Assembly: GCA_947034885.2 (NCBI GenBank)
Contig: OX344751.2
Location: forward strand, 38,903,082 to 38,967,081
Direction of reading: 5' to 3'
Length of the DNA stretch: 64,000 nt
Source of the DNA: Thuidium tamariscinum
Lineage: Eukaryota; Streptophyta; Bryopsida; Hypnales; Thuidiaceae
Of this stretch, positions 23,332-34,805 are shown piece after piece (positions within the stretch are counted from its first letter, which is position 1; each line of letters begins with the position of its first letter). A program made the translations under genes and the position numbers. The notes beneath the pieces are model-generated. The model did no database searches and was not told the DNA's origin. It saw only the letters and a program-made list of their open reading frames with translations.

Positions 23332-24339
23332 AGGTGGGTACATCCAAAAGCGCCACTTATTCTTACTCTGCCTTGTTCTTGTTATCATGTTGTTTAGATT
23401 TTTATACAATCTTGTTGGTGAGTAAAAGAATGTTCCAACGTACCAAAGAATAGAAGATTTGGATACCGTATGCAAAAGTTATTAACCCTTAAAAAGATGG
23501 ACCTATGACCACTGGTTTGAAGCCTCCTTGCATGTCACTCAGTTTGTTACCATTTTGGAACCTGATATATATATGAAAAATTTTATTTTTATTTTTCAGA
23601 GATGAAAGTACATGTCTTCTATACTCCACAAAATATTTAGATTTTTTTTGAGGAAATTGATTTTTATGTGAATTTCTGAGAAAAAAAAAGGAAAAATCAT
23701 ATCAATTAGAAAATTATCTCAAAAAATCTGAAAATTTCACCTTATGTGTACATTATAGTGACAAACATCATGGTGGAAACTCAATTTCCTTGTACTTCTG
23801 TAAATAGGATGCAACGGACATTAAAAATGCAGCCAAAGATCAAAATGCAATAAAATATTCAGTTTTACGAATTTTTCTAAAATTTTAATTGGAGTAGAAA
23901 CTAGAATGGAGGACCTTCATTTCATTAGTTGGGCTCAAACTCAAAAAATGTCATTTTCAAGGAGAAATTTTAGATTCAGTCAATTTCTCAAAATATGCTA
24001 AAATGGCAAATTTTGCCATCCGTTTTTCTTAATTACTTTTCAACTACATAGAAAAAGACATCAATTAGACTAAGAACTCAGTTGGACACTCTTTGTAACT
24101 CAACATGAAAGGTCATTAAAAAAAAGATGGATGAAAAAACTATTGTTTAGGTCTTCTTATGACCCTCTAAAGTCATCCAAACACCACGAAATGGCTCCCT
24201 AAGCACTAAGGGGTTAACGGACAAAGACTATTTCTGAAAGCGCCATCTACAGTATGGATACATGACTGATTTTGGAAATGTATGCACATTGTAGATGGCG
24301 CTTTTAAGGTCAAGTGCCATTTTTTTGGTGTACCTACCT
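23332..24339. mobile_element. MITE family B, copy 1, interrupted by P3
   Basis: The termini are AGGTGGGTACATCCAAAAGC at the left and, inverted, AGGTAGGTACACCAAAAAA at the right, with TA duplicated outside (23330-23331 and 24340-24341). Subterminal GCGCCATCTACAG is present. Compared with the intact inverted copy at 33881, it carries a 728-bp insertion (P3) at a TTAA. TA duplication suggests the Tc1/mariner superfamily. Confidence 0.75.
23486..24213. mobile_element. TTAA-flanked element P3 (piggyBac-like), nested in B
   Basis: 728 bp bounded by TTAA at 23482-23485 and 24214-24217. The ends are CCCTTAAAAAGATGGACC and, inverted, CCCCTTAGTGCTTAGGGAG. The unfilled site is visible in the intact B element at 33881 (inverted), which reads GTTATTAACAGTCAAAG where this copy reads GTTATTAA, element, TTAACGGACAAAG. 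The interior is collinear, in reverse, with P7 at 40860. It has no transposase frame. Confidence 0.78.
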
Positions 24340-24549
24340 TAAATGTTGGTTCAAATGGGCTTCAGTTAGTTGTAAACAGATGCTTGTCAGAACAAGTTGT
24401 AACTTTAGGCAATAAAAGAAGTGCTTTTAGAATATTAAACTTGTTTTTTTTGCAAAACACCCATCAAACATGATTAGGGTGGTAGATCGTTAGTTGTGAA
24501 ACTTTTTAAGATGGCCATGACTCATAATCCCCACCTACTCCCGGTCTTA

Positions 24550-24936
24550 GGGGGGTTTCATACCAACGATACTAGTGTGTAAGCATGAACATGTAAGCAT
24601 GTGAGCTTCTAATATGTATATAGGTAGATATACTATCATCTTTGAAAGTGTTTATAGTAAAAATACCTATAATATAGGTACCTATAGTATAAATATATTC
24701 TTATCATAGAAGGTTTTTATAGTATAAACACCTATACTATTGGTGCATGGTCTTTGAGGCTCATAAGCTCACACTTCTATACTCACATACTAGCACCCCT
24801 AGGTTTCATACTATGGCCGTCCAAGTTGAGAGGCCATGGTTTTCTCAAATCTGATTGGTGAAAATCATGGTTTCTCAAATCTAATTGGTGGAATTGACGG
24901 CCTCTCGACTTGGACGGCCATAGTGTGAAATGCCCC
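24550..24936. mobile_element. MITE family A, copy 2, interrupted by C
   Basis: The left 14 bp (GGGGGGTTTCATAC) is separated from the rest of the element (TATGGCCGTCCAAG onward) by a C element. The right end, inverted, reads GGGGCATTTCACAC. TTA flanks both sides (24547-24549 and 24937-24939). The internal sequence is over 90 percent like copy 1 at 13468 by eye. Confidence 0.75.
24564..24801. mobile_element. MITE family C, copy 1 (Mutator-like size duplication)
   Basis: A 238-bp element inserted in the left terminal repeat of MITE A copy 2. The ten bases GGTTTCATAC occur on both sides (24554-24563 and 24802-24811), and 9-11 bp duplications are usual for Mutator-like elements. The imperfect inverted ends contain ACTAGTGTGTAAGCAT and, inverted, GCTAGTATGTGAGTAT. 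The interior is rich in TATAGGTACCTATAGTATAA motifs. Related copies are at 28553, 37240 and 54196. Confidence 0.75.
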
Positions 24937-24939
24937 TTA

Positions 24940-27258
24940 TATTTTTCCACCCAATGTGTTTGAAATTCCTATCAATTTCAGCTCTTATCAGATTATTGTA
25001 ATTTTGATTGTCTTTGAGTCCACCCAGCTCATTCTTTCTATGTAAAGTACAGACAACAATAAGCCCATTGCCCACAAGATCTGTGTGGTGTTACACTTGC
25101 CTACCTTACATACCATATGTTGGAAGAATTCATTGGTTTGTCGGAGATTTATGTACCCTACAGGCAGAACTTATGTGGAAATCATTCATTTGGTTTGAAA
25201 GAGGTTTGGAGGAGATGCCCACCTTGCACACACTCAGAAGCCGAAGTTGTGAGCTGTGACTTGCAGGATCTAGAACCCAAGTTAGGACTTTGTCCCATAG
25301 CTTCACCGCAGTCTGGCCACACGCTGCTGCATGTGACCAAACAAAACCTTATGACCTGCTCCAAGAAGAGTATGATAATGGTAAGCTTATACCAGTGTCA
25401 CAATCATCATACACAATGTACCCAAAAGAGGCATGCCACCTTGGGTCAATTCATTAGCCCCCCTCTCTCAAAAATTTATAGGTTGTTGATTGTTTTAAAA
25501 AAAAATGTTTACTATTGAAATCATTGTTGATTTTTCAAAAAATCACAAGCTGTTGATCTTGTGAGATCTAATTTGAGCCATCTAAATCAGAATACAGCTA
25601 TGAATATGGAAATAAATATTAAGTATGAATACACTACTCTATATGAATATGCAATAAATATTGAATATAGATATAAATATTGAATACAGAATATACATAC
25701 AATACAAATATGGGATATGGGATGTTGTTTGTTCCATATTGTTTGTCAATTACATTGCTTACTAAAAATTACAAGAGGGAGAGGGAGAGGGGGGAAGGTA
25801 TGAAAAAGTTAAAATTAAAAAAATTTAAATTATTTTGGGTGCACAATGACTATACACCCCAAAAAAATTAATTTTAAAATTTTAATTTTCTTGACTTGTG
25901 AGGACATGCCATGTGTACCCCCATGCAAAAAAAATTATTTGATTACAATGCAGTTATTGCCTCTTTTGGATGTACAATTTGTCACACAATGCACCCAAAA
26001 GAGGCATTAATTGCCTACAATTTAAGAGAAGTAGTGGCCACAACCAATATAAAAGTAAAAGTAATTGTTTTTTCATTCATAACAAAACCTAAACGGAAAT
26101 GCTTCGCTTTTGTAATGCGCGACATCGCCTATGCAATCCAACACACATCACAATCACAACACAAGAGCCGCACTCCCCGTTCCCGGCACTCATAGAGTTC
26201 CCTTCAAGGGAGTGATTTGGTCTCCTGAAGGGACCCTTAAAAACTTTGAATTCAATAACTTTCACATTGTGAGTCTAAACCCCATGAAACAAAGCCTGTG
26301 CACTCTTCCTTGTCCAAGTTGTTCCAATGGTCTCATACATATAATTAGGAGATGTCCAGTTTAGTAGATTTCAAAGATCTCAATGTAACAAACAAACAAA
26401 ACAAACAATCAACATATCTTAACCCTAAAATGTCTCAATCCTTTTTTGAATTTTTGCACATTTTCACTTATAGCTTTGTGTAGATATATCATTTACCATA
26501 ATCTAATGAATTTGGTCAATAAGGAAGGTTGTCTTTTCTAGATTCAAGTGTTACATTTGATAAATGAGAAGTTAATTGGATGAAACAGTGCCTTGAAGCC
26601 CTCTGTTTGTCGTCCAGAATATGGTAATAAGGTAATTATAGTATATTGCACATACTACAGATGGGTCCTAAGTTAGTTCATTTTTATTGTTTTCCACAGT
26701 TTCATGTCCATACACACAATAGCAAATGATGTCTTGCGGATGAAGTTAGGAAGTTTATTGAATTAGTCATTGGAGAAACAGAAGACCATTTCACACGCTT
26801 AATACACGGAAATAGTCCATCCAGTCCCGGCCAGGCCTGTCCCCAGAATGTTGCACATTGTAACAAAGAATTCCAACCGCTGTTTTGCTTACGGTTATTG
26901 AATTAGTCCTTGGTCAGCTGACTTGTTGTCCTGAAATGCAATACATTTAACCAAATTGAAACACCTACATGAGTGGAGTGGATGAGCACTAACTAGATGG
27001 AAACCCTCGCCATGTGGTATGTCTGCAAAGGCAAACTGCTCTGTACTATTTTAAGATTTGGGGGCATGTACAACATTCTGGCTTGAGAAGCTCCCCCAAC
27101 CCTCCTGAAAAGAGAATTTTGATTCTTTACACTATCTGGAGTTCATGAACGTGGAAATTGGTATGGTATTATTAGCATTAACATTAGAGAAGGTGTAGTC
27201 TATATAGTTGTAGAATGTTATATACATTGTTGTGCAATGTTCTGTATATTCCTTATTA
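24940..27258. other. intergenic, nothing firm
   Basis: 25000-25450 is of mixed composition with a 133-codon open frame (25117-25518) unlike any family I know. 25590-25710 is an irregular run of AATATTGAATATA-type units. The rest is AT-rich and featureless. Confidence 0.4.
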
Positions 27259-27348
27259 CTCCCTCTGTCCCACTAAAAGCTTCCTTGCTAGGCTGATTTA
27301 CAGTCTTTGCAGGAAGAATTTGGGAAGTTTTTAGTGGGACAGAAGGAG
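27259..27348. mobile_element. Stowaway-like MITE
   Basis: A 90-bp element with inverted ends CTCCCTCTGTCCCACTAAAA and, inverted, CTCCTTCTGTCCCACTAAAA, flanked by TA on both sides (27257-27258 and 27349-27350). This is the classic plant Stowaway (Tc1/mariner) terminus. Confidence 0.9.
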
Positions 27349-27385
27349 TACTTTGGAAGGGGTGGAAGAAGGTGGAAGTTAAATG

Positions 27386-27676
27386 ACATTAGAAGAAATC
27401 TGAGGGCATTACAGGGCCATTTCGGGTCTGTTCTTGAAACGGCTCCCAATGCTGTTAGCCGCTGTCAAGCCAGCTTTAATCAAAAAATCAAAATCAAAAT
27501 TGGGGTCCTGAAATATGATAATAATTTCACAAATTCAATTTTTTTTAAAATAAAAATAAAAATAAATTATGTGGCAAGGTCGCGACCACGTAGGATTCGA
27601 GTTCACAGGGCAGATATTGCGTTCCCGGAGTCCAGGAACCCGCAGTCTCCTAATGCCCTCAAATTTCATCTAATGT
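27386..27676. mobile_element. MITE family D, copy 2
   Basis: About 291 bp, in the opposite orientation to copy 1. The ends are ACATTAGAAGAAATCTGAGG and, inverted, ACATTAGATGAAATTTGAGG. The arms contain TTCTTGAAACGGCTCCCAAT and TCCAGGAACCCGCAGTCTCC. Confidence 0.8.
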
Positions 27677-27874
27677 GTAAATTGTTTGTGCCAATCAGAT
27701 TAAGATAGAAACATCGATTCTTGCATCTATTCCATGGACTACATCCAACTATGTCCCTCGATTTTGCTTGATGTGTCCTCCAAATGCTTAAATATGATTT
27801 GCTCACACATTTGAAGGACATATATTTAACTCTAATTTGTTGACCATTGATTTTTGCAAAGTTCAAAATTTGGG

Positions 27875-28075
27875 TTCACCTATCTGATAGTTTTAGTGGT
27901 ATAGGTAGCTGATACTTTTAAAAATCATAGAAATTATATTCTACATCCAAAAAATATAATTTTTATGATAAAATTCATGATTGTCACTCACTAATACTAC
28001 AAAAATATTATTTTCTTGAAAAAGTGCTTTCAACTATATTGACTTACTTATGTTGATAGTTTTGGGGGCTTCCAC
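27875..28075. repeat. dispersed repeat E, copy 3
   Basis: Collinear with 33072-33265 and 34446-34640: a GGTATAGG start, then CACTAATACTA, AAAAATATTATTTTCTTG and a TTTTGGGGGCTTCCACC end. Its class is unknown. Confidence 0.5.
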
Positions 28076-28552
28076 CTTAGTTGTGCTTCCCCCTTCTTTT
28101 TCTAATGCATGCCATCTTTACACAAAAGTATAAAGAACATGCTATGAAATTCTACCTCTATATCATTATGCAAAGTATACATACATACATTCCATTTGCT
28201 CCGTGTCCAATTAAATTTGCACTAAGTAAATGTTCCTTCAAACCAAAGTAGGTGAAAAAATTAAAAATTAAAAAATTAAAATTAGACATCCTTTGGAAGT
28301 GGACCAAATGTATTACTTTTTGGTTTCTAATTGACTCCAATCTCTCCAAAATTTAGAAATTTAGAAATGGGATATTCACTTAATCATATAAGTATATACA
28401 ATTTTATCAAATAAAGGGAATAAAAATAGAGATGGAATTAAATCAATCTTACTGTAAATTATGAGAGGATTTCAAAGAGTCTACCCTCATCAAAGAAGTT
28501 TTTGAACTATGAGCATTTGAGCTTTGATGGTTAGTTTCATAGAATGTGGAAC

Positions 28553-28760
28553 CAACAATGTTAGTACGTGAGCATGAAAATGCAAGCATGTAAACTTAAA
28601 GTATATGTAGAAATGGATATTCTACAATCATTGAAGGTGTTTATATCATAAACACCTAAAATATAGGTATCGATAACATAGTTATACCATAATCATGGAA
28701 GATTCTATAATATAGGTGTATAGTCTTTCAAGCTCATGGGTTCATATCCAATAGCAACCT
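28553..28760. mobile_element. MITE family C, copy 2
   Basis: The ends CAACAATGTTAGTACGTGAG and, inverted, AGGTTGCTATTGGATATGAA, with the internal ATAAACACCTAAAATATAGG, match copy 1. The flanking duplication is eroded. Confidence 0.65.
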
Positions 28761-30330
28761 TCAATTTGGAATCAAATATAAGTGTCAAGTAAATATGTGA
28801 ACCCCTAAAGGATCCACTACCAAAAAAATAGTGGCCGAAACAATATGAAAATGAATTGGTATATGTTAATAATGTCTATTGGTTAGAGCTTCTCCTATAA
28901 CCCTCCAAGTACCCCTCTCTTCTAATTTTTGGATGATAAGCAATCAATTCTAATGTATGTCATGCTCAACCTTTACTTTTTGCTCCCAAATAAGTCATAT
29001 TTGTAGGGGTCACTAATCCCTCTATACACTACATATTGTCTTGGGATTAGCATGATAAATGATAGGGTGCTTATTGTATTTTGTAAGTTCTTTGACTTGT
29101 AATTGGTGGAAGTATATATAAGTGAGTTATACTATTAGGGATACAAGTGGCCATCCCCTCTAAACAAGACAAATTTCAATTGAAGGGGTGCAAGAGATGC
29201 TCTTTGGACATCTTGATTTGGACAAAACAATCAACACAACTATGTTGATTTTCTTTTAAAGTTTGATCAAATATTAAATATTTAGAAATTCTATTTTAAA
29301 TTTCCATATACGCAAAAAAAGAAACCACAAAGGAAGGGCTTCCATGTTGATATAACCACCTCATAGATAAGATTGTAAATTTCAATTTAAAAATTTAACT
29401 AAAATTTCATTCTAAAAAATTTAGCATTATATTCAAAGTTGTTTATTACATTGTATTCCAAAGAACTTTGGTTATTATTTATTTTGATGTTAGGAATAGG
29501 ATTGTGACAACCTATTTATACAAATGAGATGGTAGGAGGTAGAACAGACCATAAGAGATAGATAAATTAGGATGAGTAGGACATCAACTACTCATAATTA
29601 AGTCACAAATAAAAATTGTGTTAATAGTGAGATTTCATACCTCATTTAGGCACAATAGAATAAATTATTCAAAAAAAATTTGAACTAAAAAAAAGTGGAA
29701 AGTCAAACCAAGTTTCATCTTCAAAAATCCATTTGACATTTTAAGTCTTCAATCAAAAGTTATGGACATTTCCACACAAAATTTCAAGGATGAACAATTG
29801 CTCTTTTGTCCCAAAGTAAAAGATTCTCAGTCATTCATTGAACCTTTGGCATCCACATTGACGTCAAGGGTTAAGGTGTACATCATTCTCAGTTCCTTGT
29901 GGCACTGACTTTACATGGCCCTTGGCCTGCAAGAACACAAGATGTATGTTTCAAGTTATCCCTTCCTGGCAAGCCAAAAGAACCCAAGTTTGGTTATTAG
30001 TTTGTTTTGCTTTGTCAAACTTTAGATTGATTGTTGACGTCCCAAGTTCCCTTGCAAAAAGAGGAAGGAATGATTGATCCTTCTCAGCAGCATTGAACAA
30101 GTCCATGGCACAATGTGCGTTACCTAACTCCCCCTGTTGAACGGAATGATGAGATCATACCTTAGATTGATAGAGTGTAGATTTTCCTAACAGTGCCCAC
30201 CAGTCTCCTGTCCTGACAAGCTTTATTTTAGTGCAAGTGTGGAAGCATTTTCACACTTGGGCTCAACAAAGGTGCCAGCTGGGTGTTGGGGTCAAATTCC
30301 ATGGGAAGGCAGATGATGCCAACTAACTTA
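28761..30330. other. intergenic, nothing firm
   Basis: AT-rich to 29800, then mixed composition (29860-30330) without a recognised gene. Confidence 0.4.
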
Positions 30331-30461
30331 GAGCATCCCCATGCTTACTCTTCAAATGTTGCACTTCAAACATTCTGCACCATTGATCTTCTTGTGACAA
30401 GGAAGATCAGCGGTCCAAAATGTTTAAAGTGTTGCTTTGAAGAGCAGGCATGGGGATGCTC
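30331..30461. mobile_element. foldback MITE, family M (Harbinger-like)
   Basis: A 131-bp palindrome with ends GAGCATCCCCATGC on both strands, flanked by TTA on both sides (30328-30330 and 30462-30464). The arms pair over about 50 bp. The GAGCATC terminus and TTA duplication are common in plant Harbinger-type MITEs. Confidence 0.85.
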
Positions 30462-31333
30462 TTAGCAATCAGAATACCCCAGGCAGGTGTTTTTTTTGGT
30501 TTTCGGACAAATGGTTATGTGGCCTTGCTTCCAAGAAGGTTTGGAGTTGGGGGGGCTCCTTAATTTGGGGGGCTTTCATTGAAGGAGGCCCATTTTTTAG
30601 TACACAATTTTGAATATGTAATTTTTGTATGCAATTTTTGTATACATTGGCATTGCATGACAGATTAAATGAGGTTTTAGAAGCATTTTGGCAATGGTGT
30701 AGAGGGCAAAAATTTCAGTGTGGCATTTTTTAACACTTTTACCCTCATTTTTTTCTATAGGCTTGAAGCTGCCCATTTTTTTTTGAGGAAATTGGACATT
30801 TAATTGCTTAAAAAAACTACTACAGAAAGGACACATATTTTGCAAAGGTGTAGGCTTTGTTTTGAAATTATCAATATTTACCTAAAATTCTACTTTTTGT
30901 GTAGTTTTCAAGTGGTTTGTCCTGAAATTACAAAATTGTTCATAAAGTGGAGCCATGAACATTTTAGAAATAATCCATAACTACTCTCCTATGTATCCAA
31001 TGATACTTTAATATTGACTATAAAACTCAAAGAGGTAGACAATCCTACATTCAAAATGCATCCTTCCAAATCCATCAAAATGTAGTGCTATCATTGGTCA
31101 CATTGGTCCAAAATCTAGTGTATTTAAAAGCATTGCCTAAATCTTTGTTACCACCCTTTTGCACATGTAAAAACGTTTTGGAATTGTTCCATTCAAGGCA
31201 TGATTTAACTACAATAATTTATTTTTAGAAAATGAACAAATTTGGATTGGACAGTATTAGGGCCTAAACCTTAGACTCTATCAACTTAATCTAGTTGATG
31301 GATAGGAAATACTTCTTGATCACCAACTTTTAA
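30462..31333. other. intergenic, nothing seen
   Basis: No gene or repeat boundary is recognised in this stretch. Confidence 0.4.
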
Positions 31334-31960
31334 CCCCTAAATGCCCCAAATACCACGTTTTGGTGTTGACAAAACTCTCCAAACTACTATTTTTTGTAAG
31401 ATTGTTTTTAGACAAATTCATTTTGAAAGTTTAGTTTCATCATCAAAGTTTTGATTTTGAAAAAAAATGTTTTAAGTTTTTTCTACTCAAGATTTTGCAC
31501 AAGGGTGTCCATTGCAAATCTTCATTTTCTAGTGTTAAGAATTCTAAAAATGAGCCTCAAATATACTAGATCTTGGAGAAAAAATCACATTAGACATTCA
31601 TTTAAATAGTTATAGAATAGATTTTGAGAAGCTATAAATTGTTCATGGTTATACATGTTATGTTCTTTGACTTCATGTTTATTTAGTGACCAAAATTTAG
31701 ATATGACATTTGAAAAGAGGATTGTAAGGCTTCAAATCGCTTTCACAATTTTAACATCCTAAAGATCAAACATTATAGTTTTTCAATCCATACGTGATAT
31801 TGGAGTGTTTTCTTTTCCAATGCAATCTCTAATATGTCTAGTTTGGATTTGTGAAGTTACAATTCAAACAAAAATTAATGAAATTGATCAAAAAGTCAAA
31901 TTTTTGTTCAATTTAGAGAAAATTTCAAAAAACTCAAAAAATGCCTTTGGCATTCAAGGC
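31334..31960. mobile_element. TTAA-type element P4 (decayed right end)
   Basis: The left end CCCCTAAATGCCCCAAATAC follows TTAA at 31330-31333. The right end, inverted, reads CCTTGAATGCCAAAGGC next to TTGA, a worn TTAA. The interior is collinear with P5 (15317-16243) and with the start of P6 (63676 on). Confidence 0.55.
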
Positions 31961-32430
31961 TTGAGGTAGGAGAGTCCATATATCAACCACTCTCTAATCA
32001 TGTTTGTTAAGCTGTAAAGGTTTGAAAAGCCCAATTTGGATTGTTGGCATAATTTTTTTGCATTTGATATACAATGTGCATAAATTGATGTATATAGTAG
32101 TTACAAAAGTTTGTATTCATGCTAAGTTGGATCTAATGACACATAGTACTTCTACTTTAGATAATTGTTGTACCTCCTACTTATCTAAGAGGCTGGAACA
32201 TGACCACATATTCTACATTCACAATATTGTATTTGAATATAATACAATTTAGATAATAAAATAACCTCCCATTGAAAGATTTTATTTGTCAAATTTTCAA
32301 TCCAATGGTTTGTTTCTTGTCATATTTAAGTATATACTTTGTATTCTAAGAATAAAATACAAAATCATTTATATAGTCTTCAAAAAAACTTTAAGGATTA
32401 ATACAAACATACATAATTCTTTCTTCAATG
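31961..32430. repeat. dispersed repeat H, copy 2
   Basis: Collinear with copy 1 at 12166-12620 (see shared blocks there). It begins directly after element P4. Confidence 0.55.
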
Positions 32431-33071
32431 TACCAAAGCCCAACTGTGAACATATCAAGGGTGAAAACTTTTAGAGACATTTGTGACTCAAACTTCAAAA
32501 TTTATAAATAATTTGAGAAAGTTCCTAAAGATATGAAATGATTTAGGCTAAAAGCCAATTTTATATATCTTTTTAAAGACATTTTATTGAAAGATATTTC
32601 AAAATTTCAAAACTATCAAGTAGTTGACAAATGGTCTCTTTATAGACCTCCTACCTAATAAAGAAAAAAGTACCCAGTACCAATCATGCCCAAATTTTGC
32701 CACTTATGAAATCACACCAATTTGACTATTGTTCAAACTCAATACCATCAAAGTGAGAATGAAATTTGTAGGATAAATGGGAAACAATTAATCTCCAAGC
32801 ACACCAACATCCACATTGTGAATAGTGCTTTAAGCCATTGTTTTGTCCAAATATTTTTTCATTCATCCAAAGCAATGTTTGAACCTATAAATGACATGAT
32901 GAAAGTGACATAAATAATGTAGTTATACAAAGATATAAGCAAAAAAGTGCTAAATCCAAAAAAACTAAGACATCTACAACTTTCAATGAATGACAATAGG
33001 TGGGACTAATGGTCGATCTTCCTGTACGATTTATAAATGATAGCATGAACTAACTATTGAGATGGAAACAG
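32431..33071. other. AT-rich intergenic, nothing seen
   Basis: No gene or element end is recognised. Confidence 0.4.
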
Positions 33072-33265
33072 TTCCAATGGTCTAGGGAGCCAACACTTTG
33101 GAAATTTATAGAATTTACATATTGATTCCTAAAAATCTATTTTTTTTTAATATTCATGATTTTCACTCGCTAATACCAGAAAAAATCATTTTTAGAAAAA
33201 GATGCCTCCAACTATGCTGAATTCCTTATTTGGACGGTTTCGGGTGTTTCCACTGTATGCAAAGT
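33072..33265. repeat. dispersed repeat E, copy 1
   Basis: The block from CCAATGGTCTAGGGAGCCAA to GGGTGTTTCCACTGTA is about 75 percent like 34455-34645 by eye, including CCAACACTTTGGAAA and TGCTGAATTCCTTATTTGGA. Confidence 0.6.
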
Positions 33266-33279
33266 TACTAGGGAACAAA

Positions 33280-33402
33280 GTTTGATTCTAAAAGTACTTC
33301 TTCCACATAGGTACAAAACTGATTTTGGAAATGTACGCAGGCAATAAGCTGAGATGCTGGTTTGGGACCAGTGGCATTTTTGGGGTGCCTACCTTAGCCA
33401 CT
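33280..33402. mobile_element. MITE family B, partial copy
   Basis: Contains ACTGATTTTGGAAATGTACG and the B right terminus GGGGTGCCTACCTTA. It corresponds to the right third of the copy at 23332. The left end is missing. Confidence 0.5.
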
Positions 33403-33880
33403 TTGGCCCTTCCTCCCTCAAAATGAACTAAACAATGAGACTAGGGAGTACTGTATAAAGAAAGGCCTGCCCCCAACATAAGTCTTTTGTAGAGCTGTGG
33501 TGCAGTGTGCCCTGATCCATGGGCTTGGCTCAGGTTCCAATGCAGCAGCACTCACATGGTACTGGAAATCATTGACCCCAGAAAACGCACCACAAATAGT
33601 GAGGTGCACAGGTTTCAATGTGTCCAGTCCACTGAGACCGCGCTCGTTACCTTATATTCCATCAAACAGGATCTGATGGCAGGACGCCAAACCCGTCAGT
33701 CAGTCTCACGAAGGGAGTGGGACCAGCAGGGTGGAGTGACGGACCCTCCCTGGGGAAATTGGACAGGAATTTTTTACTCGCAACAAGGGAGAAGCACCCA
33801 ATACCGTACCTGTACCTTGCATTGGACCCTAGATCGTCCCTAGATTGCAGTTTATGTGTTTTGCCAAATGCTTGACTCTA
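33403..33880. other. mixed region with a fragment of MITE J
   Basis: A 112-codon plus-strand open frame (33505-33843) matches no family. At 33786-33830, GGGAGAAGCACCCAATACCG followed by ACCTGTACC resembles one end of MITE J at 34171, so a broken J end is likely. Confidence 0.4.
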
Positions 33881-34153
33881 AGGTAGGTACACCTAGAAGC
33901 GCCCTGTTCCTAAAAGCGCCATCTACAGTGTACATACATTTCCGAAATCAGTCATGTTCACAGACTGTAGATGGTGCTTTCAGAAACAGACTTTGACTGT
34001 TAATAACTTTTGCATACGGTATCCAAATCCTACGTTCTTTGGTGCATTGGAACATGCTTTCACTTGCCAACAAGACTATATAAAAATTTGAACTAATTAA
34101 TAGCAGGAACTAGGCTCAGTATGAATAAGTGGCACTTTTGGATGTACCTACCT
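33881..34153. mobile_element. MITE family B, copy 2 (intact)
   Basis: 273 bp with ends AGGTAGGTACACCTAGAAGC and, inverted, AGGTAGGTACATCCAAAAGT, and TA on both sides (33879-33880 and 34154-34155). This uninterrupted copy, inverted relative to the copy at 23332, gives the empty site for the insertion of P3. A hairpin is formed by CATCTACAGT and ACTGTAGATG. Confidence 0.85.
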
Positions 34154-34170
34154 TAATTCACTGACACATA

Positions 34171-34390
34171 CGGTAGAGGCACCCAATGGCACACCTGCAT
34201 CCAATGCTGTCCATTTCTAAGTCATCCATTCATTCTAGAAGAGAAATGTAGCAAGACTATAGATTGTTTATTGTTTTAGGTCAAAAGCAATAAGCCATGT
34301 ACTGCCTACCTATATTTATAGCATGAAATGATTGTGAGGTGTAGAAACGGATGGCATCGGGTATAGGTGCGCCATTGGGTGCCTCTCCCT
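34171..34390. mobile_element. MITE family J
   Basis: 220 bp with inverted ends sharing AGAGGCACCCAATGGC (left CGGTAGAGGCACCC; right, inverted, AGGGAGAGGCACCC), pairing over about 45 bp and flanked by TA (34169-34170 and 34391-34392). Only 17 bp separate it from MITE B copy 2. Confidence 0.8.
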
Positions 34391-34445
34391 TACAGAGGAC
34401 ACATACCAAAATTTCGTTGGCTCAATGCTGATTTTCGTTGCATTC

Positions 34446-34805
34446 AAAGTTTTGGGGCATCTATTGAACGCTTTCAATGGTATAGGGAGTCAACACTTTG
34501 GAAAATCATATAAATTACATATGGCATCCAAAAAATCTATGATTTTCACTGGCTAATACTAGAAAAATATTATTTCTAGAAAAAAATTTGCCTCCATCTA
34601 TGCTAAATTCCTTATTTAGATGGTTTTGGGTGTTTCCACTGTACATGATAAAATTTGCAAATTTTGAATTCATACTTGCAATCATAAACCCCAAATTAGT
34701 TGGGAATAATCAAATACATATCCTAGACATGGTACAAAATAGGGGGCTTTGGGGGACTTTTGCTCCGAAAAATACAAAATTTACCTTGTTGATTCCACTT
34801 CACTT
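34446..34805. repeat. dispersed repeat E, copy 2 (longest)
   Basis: The first 200 bp match 33072-33265. The second part (34640-34800) matches, in reverse, 41688-41840 and 63215-63300: AATTTGGGGTTTATGATTGC on the minus strand against AATTTGGGGTCTGTGATTGC and AATTTGGGGCCTCTAATTGC. These are probably pieces of one larger transposon. Confidence 0.6.

Noticed and set aside
25117-25518. 133-codon open frame as a gene
   Set aside because: No recognisable domain or splice structure, and a Cys/His-containing but unpatterned translation. It is not supported beyond being open.
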